A DNA stretch of 36,688 nt from an uncultured Tenacibaculum sp. (GTDB taxonomy: Bacteria > Bacteroidota > Bacteroidia > Flavobacteriales > Flavobacteriaceae). Location: assembly GCF_947495995.1 (NCBI RefSeq), contig NZ_CANMAX010000016.1, forward strand, positions 1 through 36,688, in the 5' to 3' direction. The stretch's first letter is position 1. Every line of letters starts with the position of its first letter. Below, piece after piece: positions 8,683 to 15,553 of the stretch. A program made the position numbers and the translations under genes. Under the pieces are notes generated by a model. It was not told the DNA's origin, searched no databases, and saw nothing but the letters and a program-made list of their open reading frames with translations.

Positions 8683-8726
8683 AAAAACGAAAAAGTCTCT
8701 TGTAAAAGAGGCTTTTTTTCGTTTTT
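8683..8726 (+). terminator. Strong terminator after the cupin gene
   Basis: AAAAACGAAAAAGTCTCT (8683-8700) folds back on AGAG-GC-TTTTTTT-CG (8707-8721 and on) with a short TGTAA-type loop and a long T tract. It lies 20 bases after the stop codon at 8662. Confidence 0.88.
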
Positions 8727-8793
8727 AAATTCATTCGACTACAGCTTGCTTCTGTTCGTCGATAATCTGCTTTATTATGTCTAATATTCAGAA

Positions 8794-8821
8794 TTGTAGG
8801 TGGAGTTTGTTAGTACTTTTG
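8794..8821 (+). promoter_or_regulatory. Promoter of the candidate small RNA (TTG-N17-TACTTTTG)
   Basis: TTG at 8794-8796 and TACTTTTG at 8814-8821 are separated by 17 bases, close to the ideal Bacteroidota sigma-A arrangement and the best promoter match I found in the window. No protein-coding gene follows on this strand. Confidence 0.7.
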
Positions 8822-8825
8822 CCCC

Positions 8826-8893
8826 GGTTTTTTTGACCAACAAAGTATTCCCCCAACAACTGAGTCACACTAATAATGTGTGGCTTTTTTTTT
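8826..8893 (+). ncRNA. Candidate small RNA of about 68 nt
   Basis: The RNA would begin a few bases after TACTTTTG and end at a terminator made of GTCACAC (8864-8870) pairing with GTGTGGC (8878-8884, one G-U pair) around a TAATAAT loop, followed by nine T residues (8885-8893). The body is C-rich and unpaired in part (CCCCGG, a run of five C before AACAAC) and has no ORF. It lies alone between two transcription units. It could be a regulatory RNA or a known flavobacterial RNA family such as Flavo-1, which I could not test. Confidence 0.6.
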
Positions 8894-8973
8894 GTCCTTT
8901 AGTGACTTTATAATTTGTATAGGGTCTAATAATTATAATCATTACTATTGGGGGATATGTAATGCTTATTACC

Positions 8974-9003
8974 AAAAATAGCCTCGATTAAGAGGTTATT
9001 TTT
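8974..9003 (-). terminator. Terminator of the minus-strand operon 9002-10845
   Basis: AAAAATAGCCTC (8974-8985) pairs with GAGGTTATTTTT (8992-9003, one G-U) around GATTAA. On the minus strand the stem is followed by T residues. It overlaps the stop codon of the oxidoreductase by two bases. T residues on both sides suggest it can work in both directions. Confidence 0.8.
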
Positions 9004-10237
9004 ATTTTATTTCTTCTAAAATTGTTTTAGCTGCAAATTCACCAGAATACATGGCGGCATTTAAAGAACCATTCATGAGATAATCACCGGCGATAAAAAC
9101 ATGATCGTTAATTTTGATTTTTTCTTTTGAAACTTCGTTAGTAATTGAACGATTTTCAGGTAAAGCAGCAGGAATTTTATAAGCTTTTATAAACTTCAAA
9201 TTTTTAATTCCGCATAAGTTTTCTAATTCTTGAACTACACTATCAACAAGTTGTAGCTCATCTAACTGATGTTCTTTTACTACTGTTACTGATAATAATT
9301 CTTTTTCAGGATTATGAATAGTAGCTAAACTTGTATGAAAGAATATATTATTTATAAGTGAACTTCTATCAGCAACTAAACCAATTAATGGCTTTTTAAT
9401 AGTTCTAACAGGAGTTTCAAAATATAATGTTGTACAAGATTTCCAATTGATTTGCTGCGGTAAGTTTACCATAGAAGTTGGATTCGTAGCTATAATTGTA
9501 TAGTCACTTTCTATGGTTTCATCATTTGAAAGCGTTATTGTACGATCTGTAATACTTTTTACTTTAGTATTGTAAATGAATGTTGTAGACTTTAAATTAT
9601 CTTTTAATTGACTAGGAATTGCTTTCATTCCTGCTTTAGGAATTGCGGCATAACCAGTACCAAACATTTTATACACGAATTCAAACATTCTGCTTGATGT
9701 CTCTAATTGATCTTCTAAAAAGATTCCAGAAAAGAAAGGTAAAAAGAAGTTAAGTATTGCTTCGTCTGAAAAACCAAAACTAGACAAGTAATCAATAGTT
9801 GTAGTTTCTTTTGCTGAAAAAATCTCAGCTATAGTTTTTCGTTTTAGTGTGTTATTAAGTTTAAAGACTTTTAATTTATCTCTTAAAGTTAGAGCACTTG
9901 AAAATATGGTAGAAAATAAAAAAGAGCTATCGCGTAAAGGATCTCCTATATATTGTGTTTTCTTGTTTTTATAAATTACAGCTCCAGGTAAAATTTGTTG
10001 TAAATTTAGTTTAGTGTAATCAAGATATTTTTGAGCTAGAGGATAGGATGTAAGTAAAACTTGAAATCCGTGATCTAATTGATAATGATCTACATAATCG
10101 GTTTTTACTTTTCCGCCTTCTTCTCCTGTAGCTTCTATAATTGTTGGAGAATATCCATGTTGTTCTAAAACTGTAGCTGCTACAAGTCCGCTAACACCTG
10201 CACCAATAATATGAATTGTTGGATTTTCTTTACTCAT
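9002..10237 (-). CDS. FAD-dependent amine oxidase/phytoene-desaturase-like oxidoreductase
   Basis: This 411-residue protein opens with a dinucleotide-binding Rossmann motif, IHIIGAGVSGLVAATVLEQHG, followed by an acidic ribose-binding residue in IIEATGEEGGKVKT, and closes with the FAD motif HVFIAGDYLMNGSLNAAMYSGEFAA. The DHGFQVLLTSYP segment is typical of the NAD(P)/FAD-dependent amine oxidase, protoporphyrinogen oxidase and carotenoid desaturase superfamily. No signal peptide is present, so it is likely cytosolic or membrane-peripheral. It is the last gene of a minus-strand unit after DUF2452 and Lacal_2735, with a 24-base gap before it. Substrate is unknown; no carotenoid or haem genes are nearby to guide a choice. 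Confidence 0.85.
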   Translation of the reverse strand: MSKENPTIHIIGAGVSGLVAATVLEQHGYSPTIIEATGEEGGKVKTDYVDHYQLDHGFQVLLTSYPLAQKYLDYTKLNLQQILPGAVIYKNKKTQYIGDPLRDSSFLFSTIFSSALTLRDKLKVFKLNNTLKRKTIAEIFSAKETTTIDYLSSFGFSDEAILNFFLPFFSGIFLEDQLETSSRMFEFVYKMFGTGYAAIPKAGMKAIPSQLKDNLKSTTFIYNTKVKSITDRTITLSNDETIESDYTIIATNPTSMVNLPQQINWKSCTTLYFETPVRTIKKPLIGLVADRSSLINNIFFHTSLATIHNPEKELLSVTVVKEHQLDELQLVDSVVQELENLCGIKNLKFIKAYKIPAALPENRSITNEVSKEKIKINDHVFIAGDYLMNGSLNAAMYSGEFAAKTILEEIK

Positions 10238-10261
10238 AATAGGTATATGTTTTTACAAAAA

Positions 10262-10669
10262 TTACTCAGAAACTTTTTCCCAAGTTTGATCTGCATTTAA
10301 TAGAAAACTTCCAACAAAGTTGAAATTACATTGGTCTGGAGCAATAAGCGATAAAAAATGATTCCCCTTTTTATTGATGTATAAGTGATATGTTTGTCCG
10401 ACTATAGGTTCGAAAGAAAAATCAGCATTAAGAATTAAATTGTTATACTCAAATTCTTCCATCATTTCAGCATAAGCAGCTTTTAATTCTTCATATTTAG
10501 TTTTAATCTTATGATTTACCTTGGTACTTACTCTATTTTTCCAATCTGTATTATCATCTATGGTAATTTTTGGAGCACCAACAGAAGTAGAGTATGGCTT
10601 TAAAGCAGCATCGTACGATTCTGTTTCGTAGTTATACACTACATAATCTGGCTTTTTCTCTTTTTCCAT
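10262..10669 (-). CDS. DUF2452 family protein
   Basis: This 135-residue soluble protein matches what I know of DUF2452: an N-terminal PDYVVYNYETESYDAALKPYSTSVGAP segment, a helical centre (KYEELKAAYAEMMEEFEYNN) and a C-terminal beta-rich part (YHLYINKKGNHFLSLIAPDQCNF). Its function is unknown. It starts two bases after the end of the Lacal_2735-type gene and precedes the oxidoreductase by 24 bases, so the three are one operon. No signal peptide or membrane segment is visible. Confidence 0.75.
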   Translation of the reverse strand: MEKEKKPDYVVYNYETESYDAALKPYSTSVGAPKITIDDNTDWKNRVSTKVNHKIKTKYEELKAAYAEMMEEFEYNNLILNADFSFEPIVGQTYHLYINKKGNHFLSLIAPDQCNFNFVGSFLLNADQTWEKVSE

Positions 10670-10671
10670 AA

Positions 10672-10845
10672 TTATTGTTGTTTGTCTAAAGATTCAATTT
10701 GTTTTAATATTTGATCTGCTTCAAAAGCTTTTTCATCGCTTAATTTACGATTTACTGTAGACAGTTTATAAGACTCTTCAAGAAGTTTTTTATAACGTTC
10801 TTCTAACTTTTGCTTTTGCGATTTTGATTTAAAGAAACTAAACAT
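10672..10845 (-). CDS. Lacal_2735-type small helical protein
   Basis: The best start is ATG at 10845, giving 57 residues: MFSFFKSKSQKQKLEERYKK, then a coiled helix with LLEESYKLSTVNRKLSDEKA and ADQILKQIESL. This matches small flavobacterial Lacal_2735 proteins of unknown function. A longer reading from 10908 would begin upstream of the -7 element at 10865-10872 and adds a sequence unlike the family, so I reject it. Lys/Glu-rich, no signal peptide, probably a cytosolic coiled-coil. It leads the operon that continues with DUF2452. Confidence 0.72.
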   Translation of the reverse strand: MFSFFKSKSQKQKLEERYKKLLEESYKLSTVNRKLSDEKAFEADQILKQIESLDKQQ

Positions 10846-10864
10846 ATGGAATATTATTAGATTA

Positions 10865-10872
10865 CAAAGATA
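10865..10872 (-). promoter_or_regulatory. Probable -7 element for the Lacal_2735 operon (TATCTTTG)
   Basis: Plus-strand CAAAGATA reads TATCTTTG on the minus strand, a TAnnTTTG match. Transcription would begin near 10858, giving a leader of about 13 bases to the chosen ATG. No clear -33 TTG is seen at the usual distance. Confidence 0.5.
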
Positions 10873-10994
10873 AGTTTTGTTTAAGTAAAACTGAAAAATA
10901 ATAAACAAAATATTTACAGACTTCTTTTCTATTTAAAACCATTCGAAGTTATAAATTATAGGATTTTATTAACAATTTTTTCAAAATGTTTAAC

Positions 10995-11002
10995 TATATT
11001 TG
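10995..11002 (+). promoter_or_regulatory. Probable -7 element TATATTTG for the gene at 11024
   Basis: TATATTTG fits TAnnTTTG and lies 21 bases before ATG 11024. A TTG start codon at 11000 would fall inside this element, which supports the later start. Confidence 0.5.
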
Positions 11003-11023
11003 ATAAAGATTAAACAAAAAATT

Positions 11024-11245
11024 ATGGATATAGTAAATCAAGCATTAGCGTTCGAACAGGCCAAAATGAAAAACATGTCTACTAGTGACAGAGTTGTGGC
11101 TTCTAGAGAAGCAAAAAGATTAGTGTTAGCATTGAATGAAATCTATAAGAAATCAAAAGATGCTAACCTAATGGATATTATGAAAAGAATAACTGTTAAA
11201 AAAAGAAGGATAGAATCTCGTTTAAAAGGTAAACCGTTGTTATAA
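11024..11245 (+). CDS. Small basic helical protein, unknown function
   Basis: This 73-residue protein starts at ATG 11024 after an A-rich leader (aaacaaaaaatt), typical for Bacteroidota. The sequence is strongly helical and basic, with MSTSDRVVASREAKRLVLAL in the centre and a Lys/Arg-rich end (MKRITVKKRRIESRLKGKP). It is probably cytosolic and could contact nucleic acid, though no known motif is recognised. It is a single-gene unit: its own promoter is upstream and a perfect terminator lies 40 bases after the stop. Confidence 0.7.
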   Translation: MDIVNQALAFEQAKMKNMSTSDRVVASREAKRLVLALNEIYKKSKDANLMDIMKRITVKKRRIESRLKGKPLL

Positions 11246-11285
11246 TAATAAATTCTAGTCTTTTTTCTAGTTCATTACTTGAAGT

Positions 11286-11321
11286 AAAAGCTAACCTATT
11301 TTAAAATAGGTTAGCTTTTTT
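11286..11321. terminator. Perfect 17-bp palindromic terminator
   Basis: AAAAGCTAACCTATTTT (11286-11302) is an exact inverted repeat of AAAATAGGTTAGCTTTT (11303-11319), followed by more T residues. It ends the small gene at 11024. Confidence 0.9.
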
Positions 11322-11357
11322 GTTTCAATGCATTAAACGAATATTAATTCTATAAAG

Positions 11358-11375
11358 TCGAATATTGATTTACAG
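11358..11375 (+). promoter_or_regulatory. Shared upstream motif, copy 1 (TCGAATAT-N3-TTTACAG)
   Basis: TCGAATAT and TTTACAG with a three-base spacer, located before the -7 element at 11399. A near copy lies at 17895-17911. Confidence 0.35.
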
Positions 11376-11398
11376 AACAAAATCGTGTATGTTGAATA

Positions 11399-11406
11399 TA
11401 TATTTG
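11399..11406 (+). promoter_or_regulatory. Probable -7 element TATATTTG for the island at 11435
   Basis: TATATTTG fits TAnnTTTG and lies 28 bases before ATG 11435. A sequence 24 bases further upstream, at 11358-11375, recurs before the gene at 17992 and may be a shared regulator site. Confidence 0.45.
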
Positions 11407-11434
11407 AGGTATTAAACCAAAAATAGTATTCACA

Positions 11435-11821
11435 ATGAAAAAAATTATAACAATTAAAGAAGAGTTAAACTCTTTAGAAAAATTGCAAAGCTTCATTAGT
11501 AAATCTTCAGAATATGATTCAAATATTCAATATGACAAATGGCAGATAAGAAAAGATGCAGATGGTAATATGCAGAAATGCATTATGGTTAAGAAAAGTG
11601 CAATGCATGGTTTAAAAGTATACTTTTTAGATCCAAAAACTATTGAAGTAAGTTATGCAATACCAAATGTGTTTTTACATGGTTGGTTTGGAAAAAGTGA
11701 TAAAGCTTTTCGTAGAATAGATGAGATCATCTTAGGTAAAATTAAAGATGCAGTCTTAGTAGGTTCTCAAAAGAAAGCTTTTAATGAAATGGAGCAAATT
11801 TTTAACGGAGCTCTAGCTTAA
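11435..11821 (+). CDS. Hypothetical cytosolic protein
   Basis: This 128-residue protein has no signal peptide. It contains helical N- and C-terminal parts (KEELNSLEKLQSFISKSSEY; KAFNEMEQIFNGALA) around a beta-rich centre with MVKKSAMHGLKVYFLDPKTI and VSYAIPNVFLHGWFGKSDKA. I do not recognise a family. It is first in the plus-strand run 11435-14444, with 12 bases before the next gene, and has its own likely promoter at 11399. Because the neighbours are exported or membrane proteins, a regulatory or immunity-like cytosolic partner is possible, but this is only inference. Confidence 0.65.
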   Translation: MKKIITIKEELNSLEKLQSFISKSSEYDSNIQYDKWQIRKDADGNMQKCIMVKKSAMHGLKVYFLDPKTIEVSYAIPNVFLHGWFGKSDKAFRRIDEIILGKIKDAVLVGSQKKAFNEMEQIFNGALA

Positions 11822-11833
11822 ATCGAAAAAGAA

Positions 11834-12217
11834 ATGAAAACTTATTTATATCTGTTGTTTTTCTTTATTTCCTTTTTAGGATTCTCTCAAGAAACAATTA
11901 CTTGGATAAAAACTGAGGGGACTATTCAGAAAATAGATAAAAAGAGAAGAGGAAGAACCTATGCCACAGTTACTTTTTCAACTCAAGAAGGAGAAGAAGC
12001 GAGTGCTTACATTGAACTGTTTGGCTTACCAGTTATCGGAAGTTTTAAATCTGTTGGAGATGTTATCGATATTCATTACGATAAAAACAACATAGCGATT
12101 GCAAAAAGTAATAGCGGAAAATTTATATCTCAATACGGTATGATTATATTAATTGTACTTGGAGTCATATTTTCAGCTAAGAAGATCATTGATGTCAGAA
12201 AACTTCAACAATCATAA
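11834..12217 (+). CDS. Membrane protein, DUF3592-like
   Basis: This 127-residue protein has an N-terminal hydrophobic segment that reads as a signal peptide (LYLLFFFISFLGFSQ), a beta-rich exported part with TEGTIQKIDKKRRGRTYATV, GEEASAYIEL and VGDVIDIHYDKNN, and one C-terminal membrane helix (YGMIILIVLGVIFSAKKI). The layout of a short beta domain with a VGDxVxVxYxxxN strand beside a membrane helix resembles DUF3592. It ends two bases before the DUF1266 gene, so the two are probably co-translated. Role unknown. Confidence 0.68.
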   Translation: MKTYLYLLFFFISFLGFSQETITWIKTEGTIQKIDKKRRGRTYATVTFSTQEGEEASAYIELFGLPVIGSFKSVGDVIDIHYDKNNIAIAKSNSGKFISQYGMIILIVLGVIFSAKKIIDVRKLQQS

Positions 12218-12219
12218 TT

Positions 12220-12849
12220 ATGGGAGCTACGAAATTAAAAATTGCAGTATCAGAAAGTCAGAAACGACAATTAGTTTTCGGCGCTATTTTATCTTATTAC
12301 AGAGGTGAAGGAATCTTAGATGTAGATCTAGTTGGAGATAACGAAGAATACATTGAAGGTTTATCAAGTTGGTGGGGAATTAATAATAGAGAAGAAGCAA
12401 AAGCTACTTTAGAAGATTTATTAACTCTTAAAAAAAGTAGCGGTTTCGATCCTTTGTTAGATCGACCAGACATTGCCTTAAATGATATTAAAAATGAAAT
12501 TGCTGAAGGTTTAGGAATTCATTTTGCTGAAGTAAGTAAAGTAACATCAACTTATGCTTGGGATATAGTTCGATTAGTTGTGGTTTCTAAATATGCGTTT
12601 TGGAGTAATTATATTTCTGAAGATGAAATGTGGAGTTTCATAGCAGCAGGAACAAATAAAGCTTCAGCTTTAGGAACAGATTGGAAACAGTACACAATTT
12701 CATTTCTATTAGGAAGATGTATTCATGGATTTGATTTAGAAGATGTAATTGACGAATGTAAAGAGTTATATCATTCAAAGCAATCTGTATTGTCTTGGAT
12801 TTTTAGAACAAAAAATTTAGATGTATACAAGAAGTTTTCTTTCAAATAG
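12220..12849 (+). CDS. DUF1266 domain protein
   Basis: This 209-residue cytosolic protein has the DUF1266 pattern: LSSWWGINNREEAKATLEDL near the front, the core YAWDIVRLVVVSKYAFWSNY with a following ISEDEMW, and the final DWKQYTISFLLGRCIHGFDL segment. DUF1266 proteins are of unknown biochemical function; many occur near toxin and immunity genes of interbacterial competition systems. Here it follows a DUF3592-like gene after two bases and precedes a lipoprotein gene after 30 bases. No toxin gene is obvious beside it, so an immunity role is only a possibility. Confidence 0.78.
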   Translation: MGATKLKIAVSESQKRQLVFGAILSYYRGEGILDVDLVGDNEEYIEGLSSWWGINNREEAKATLEDLLTLKKSSGFDPLLDRPDIALNDIKNEIAEGLGIHFAEVSKVTSTYAWDIVRLVVVSKYAFWSNYISEDEMWSFIAAGTNKASALGTDWKQYTISFLLGRCIHGFDLEDVIDECKELYHSKQSVLSWIFRTKNLDVYKKFSFK

Positions 12850-12879
12850 AAATACAACAAGCAATAAATTATTAAAAAA

Positions 12880-13440
12880 ATGAAAAACATCGCTTACATA
12901 CTAGCATTAGTTGTATTCGTGTCATGCGGAAAAGAAAAACGTTTTATAGAAAGTTCTGAAACCTTAATGGAACTTAAAAATGTATTAGCAGATAAGTTTG
13001 GTAAAGATGCTTACTACACCAGCATCTCTATTTCAAATTCTAGAACTTCATCTGGTGATATTATTAGTGTTACACAAACTGAAAATCCTGCTTCATTAAA
13101 AATGGGAGAATGGACATATCTTCAAGGGAATTGGGCGCAGAACTCAGAGGTAACGATCGAATTAAGTGGAGGTTCACCAGCTAAAGATTTTATGTTTCAG
13201 ATAAACGATGAGTTAATAAAACTAGATCTTTTGGGAGAGTTGATTGAAAAGTCAAAGAAAAAAGTTAAAGAAGAGAAAAAGTTAGAAGAGGTTATTGTTG
13301 AAAGTATTTATATGAATGCTCCAAGTAATGGAGATTTTAGTACTATGGAATACTACATTACAATAAAGCCTAAAAATGGGGGAACTAGTTTCGATTTTTG
13401 GTACAAGTTAGACGGTACATTACGAAAATTTGATTACTAG
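12880..13440 (+). CDS. Hypothetical lipoprotein
   Basis: This 186-residue lipoprotein (FVSC, Cys16) is exported. The mature part has an alternating strand-rich first half (GKDAYYTSISISNSRTSSG; SLKMGEWTYLQGNWAQNSEV), a highly charged helix (LIEKSKKKVKEEKKLEEVIV) and a C-terminal sheet (FSTMEYYITIKPKNGGTSF). It may be a small periplasmic beta-sandwich with a coiled segment. I know no family for it. It lies in the plus-strand run with 30 bases before and 28 bases after. Confidence 0.65.
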   Translation: MKNIAYILALVVFVSCGKEKRFIESSETLMELKNVLADKFGKDAYYTSISISNSRTSSGDIISVTQTENPASLKMGEWTYLQGNWAQNSEVTIELSGGSPAKDFMFQINDELIKLDLLGELIEKSKKKVKEEKKLEEVIVESIYMNAPSNGDFSTMEYYITIKPKNGGTSFDFWYKLDGTLRKFDY

Positions 13441-13468
13441 GTTTTACGGATAGATTCCATCCAACGTT

Positions 13469-14002
13469 ATGACAAAAAGAATAATCACACACCTTGTATT
13501 AGTGCTCTTCATCAGTAATGCAAATTATGCACAACTTTCGAAAAGTAAAAAAGATACTGCCATTTTACAGCAATGTAAATCTTCTGATTTAAGAGTTTTT
13601 ATTTCAGATAAAAAAGGTGGAGGAACGAACATAAGGGAAAAAGCTAAAGGAAAAGTTATATTAAAATTAAAAGGTGAAGTTGATTATTACATGTTAAACG
13701 TAACCAAAGCAGAAAATGGTTGGTTTAAAGTTAGTCGTATATGGGGAGTAGAATGGGAAGCAATAGAGCTTTCAGATACTGTTGGATGGATTCATTATTC
13801 CGTAATAGGAGCATCAACAAGAAAAGAAGTAAACGTATTAAGTGTTCCTGAAAATGGGAAAATTGTAGGAAAAATAGAAGGAGAAACAAGTATCCGTATA
13901 AAAGATATGTGTGGTAATTGGGTGAAAATTCAACATAAAGAAATAGAAGGTTGGATATCTTCTGAATGGTTATGTGGAAATCCAGTTACAACTTGTCCTT
14001 AA
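13469..14002 (+). CDS. Secreted SH3-domain protein
   Basis: This 177-residue protein has a signal peptide (THLVLVLFISNANYAQ) and two bacterial SH3-like segments. The first has GTNIREKAKGKVILKLKGEV, NGWFKVSR and TVGWIHYSVIG; the second has VLSVPENGKIVGKIEGETSI, WVKIQHKEIEGWISSEWL. The N-x-R-x-x-x-x-G-K...GWI pattern is typical of SH3b domains, which often bind cell-wall peptides or help exported enzymes attach. No catalytic domain is present, so it is a binding or scaffold protein of the periplasm. The next gene starts 16 bases after its stop. Confidence 0.78.
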   Translation: MTKRIITHLVLVLFISNANYAQLSKSKKDTAILQQCKSSDLRVFISDKKGGGTNIREKAKGKVILKLKGEVDYYMLNVTKAENGWFKVSRIWGVEWEAIELSDTVGWIHYSVIGASTRKEVNVLSVPENGKIVGKIEGETSIRIKDMCGNWVKIQHKEIEGWISSEWLCGNPVTTCP

Positions 14003-14018
14003 TTTAAACGAAAATAGT

Positions 14019-14444
14019 ATGGAAAATCAAGAAGAAATTACAACACAAGAAGAAGTAAAATTCGAAATCGTAGAAAAAATACCTAAAGAAAAATTACAAG
14101 AGGTTTTAAAAATATACAGTGAATCGGCGGCGATGGAAGCCTACGTAAAACTTCCATTTTTAGGTTTTGGTGTGTTAGTATTAATACACAATATTTTTCT
14201 TGCAGGAAAAAGTTTCGATTACAGTACGTATGAGAATATAAAAAACATAGAAATATCTATTGTAGCTATTTTAGTACTTATAATAATTGTTATTGCTGTA
14301 ATCGCAATGAAAAAGAATGCTTCAGTAAAAAATGAACTAAAAGAAATATCTAAACGATACGGAATTAAAAAGGAAATCGTTCAAGATGAATTTAGTGCTT
14401 TAGCAATGCATTTGTATGGAGGAAGAGGTGTTGTTTTAAAATAA
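14019..14444 (+). CDS. Two-helix membrane protein, unknown
   Basis: I choose ATG 14019 (141 residues), because the earlier ATG at 13974 lies inside the SH3 gene and would add 15 residues with no support. A glutamate-rich N-terminal part (MENQEEITTQEEVKFEIVEK) precedes two membrane helices (about residues 45-65, LGFGVLVLIHNIFLAGK, and about 75-100, IEISIVAILVLIIIVIAVIA). The C-terminal part is soluble and basic/helical (ASVKNELKEISKRYGIKKEI). The family is unknown to me. It closes the 11435-14444 gene run. Confidence 0.62.
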   Translation: MENQEEITTQEEVKFEIVEKIPKEKLQEVLKIYSESAAMEAYVKLPFLGFGVLVLIHNIFLAGKSFDYSTYENIKNIEISIVAILVLIIIVIAVIAMKKNASVKNELKEISKRYGIKKEIVQDEFSALAMHLYGGRGVVLK

Positions 14445-14563
14445 TTACTACCCTAAAAACTTAGAAAAAAGGAATACAATTTTAACTAAAATAAGTTCAA
14501 CTGCATAAAGATGTTATTAGGTAAACCTTTATCTTAACAGCTTAAAAACTTAGAAGGTTTCAT

Positions 14564-15553
14564 ATGAAAAAGAGCATTATCTACTGTTTCCTATTTATTA
14601 GTTTATTTTCATGTAAAAAAGAGCCACATCGTATTCAGTTTTATCATTGGAAATCTAATGCGGTACTATCTTCAGTAGAAAAAGAGACATTAGAAGAACT
14701 TAAGTCTGAAAAAACATTTATGCATTATTTCGATGTTGTTTTAGAAGACGATGATATTCATCCAGTCGGAGTTATTCAAGATATCGATCCGTATTTTAAA
14801 ACTAAAGAAGTAGTACCAGTTGTTTTTATTGCTAATGATGTTTTTAAAAGCTGTTATTTATATTCAATAGATTCATTTGTTGCTGATGTAGAAAAACTGA
14901 TTCAACAGATTAATGAACGTTATTTCGAGAAAGAAGCAGTTGAAATTCAAATAGATTGTGATTGGACAAAAAGTACTCAAGAAAAGTATTTCAAATTTTT
15001 AGAAAAATTAAAAGAGAAGTTTACAATAAGTGCTACAATTCGATTACATCAAGTAAAATATAAAAAAGAAACAGGTATTCCGCCTGTAGATTACGGAACT
15101 TTAATGCTTTACAATGTTGGTGATTTAGGAAAATTTGAAGAGAATTCTATTTTGAGTAGCAAGATAGTACAGCAGTATATTAATGATCGATCTACATATC
15201 CACTACAACTAGATTTAGCACTTCCATTATTTTCACAAGTAGTTATAAAAAACAACGAGAACAATATTCGTTTAATTAATAGAGTTATTGAAGAAGACTT
15301 TAAAAAGGATACAATCCATTTTAAAAACGTTGGAAAAAATCAATTTAAGGTAATAAAGAAAACACTGTATAAAGGTCATTATTTATACAAAGATTTCATG
15401 ATTAAATTAGAAAGGACCAATTCAGATGAAATTGTAATCTGTAATGATTTAGTAAGAAACAGTAATCTAAACATCAGAAATACGATTTTATACCATTTAG
15501 ACGAAACTGAAATTCAAGAACAAAATTTTAAAAAATTACGAACTCGATTATAA
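14564..15553 (+). CDS. Lipoprotein with TIM-barrel-like fold, coupled to TPR protein
   Basis: This 329-residue lipoprotein (LFSC, Cys17) has a run of barrel-like strands: RIQFYHWKSNAVL, FMHYFDVVLEDDDI, VVPVVFIAND, VEIQIDCDWTKSTQEKYFKF, TISATIRLHQVKYKK, YGTLMLYNVGDLG and YPLQLDLALPLFSQVVIK. The order and the IDCDWT strand are reminiscent of DUF3142-type (glycosidase-like) barrels, but I see no confirmed catalytic pair. Its stop TAA overlaps the next start by one base (TAATG at 15551-15555), which implies translational coupling. The same two-gene arrangement with a CG-W-TPR protein is one I recall from other Bacteroidota, so the two products probably work together at the outer membrane or in the periplasm. 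Confidence 0.65.
   Translation: MKKSIIYCFLFISLFSCKKEPHRIQFYHWKSNAVLSSVEKETLEELKSEKTFMHYFDVVLEDDDIHPVGVIQDIDPYFKTKEVVPVVFIANDVFKSCYLYSIDSFVADVEKLIQQINERYFEKEAVEIQIDCDWTKSTQEKYFKFLEKLKEKFTISATIRLHQVKYKKETGIPPVDYGTLMLYNVGDLGKFEENSILSSKIVQQYINDRSTYPLQLDLALPLFSQVVIKNNENNIRLINRVIEEDFKKDTIHFKNVGKNQFKVIKKTLYKGHYLYKDFMIKLERTNSDEIVICNDLVRNSNLNIRNTILYHLDETEIQEQNFKKLRTRL

Larger units (their letters stand above)
8663..9001. other. Intergenic gap holding two terminators and a likely small RNA
   Basis: No convincing ORF is present in these 339 bases. From left to right it holds the terminator at 8683-8726, a plain stretch to about 8790, a promoter, transcript and terminator set at 8794-8893, and a final hairpin at 8974-9003 that ends the minus-strand operon. 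Confidence 0.8.

Noticed and set aside
10846..10908. Longer N-terminus for the Lacal_2735-type protein
   Set aside because: It would start upstream of the probable -7 element and lacks the family start MF-x-FFK.
11000..11023. Earlier TTG start for the gene at 11024
   Set aside because: It lies inside a TATATTTG promoter element and adds eight residues with no support; the ATG after an A-rich leader is better.
12220..12849. DUF1266 gene as a proven immunity gene of a type VI or polymorphic toxin system
   Set aside because: No toxin, VgrG, Hcp, PAAR or Rhs-like gene is present in the window.
13974..14018. Earlier ATG for the membrane protein at 14019
   Set aside because: It lies inside the SH3 gene, and the added 15 residues look like the out-of-frame reading of that gene.
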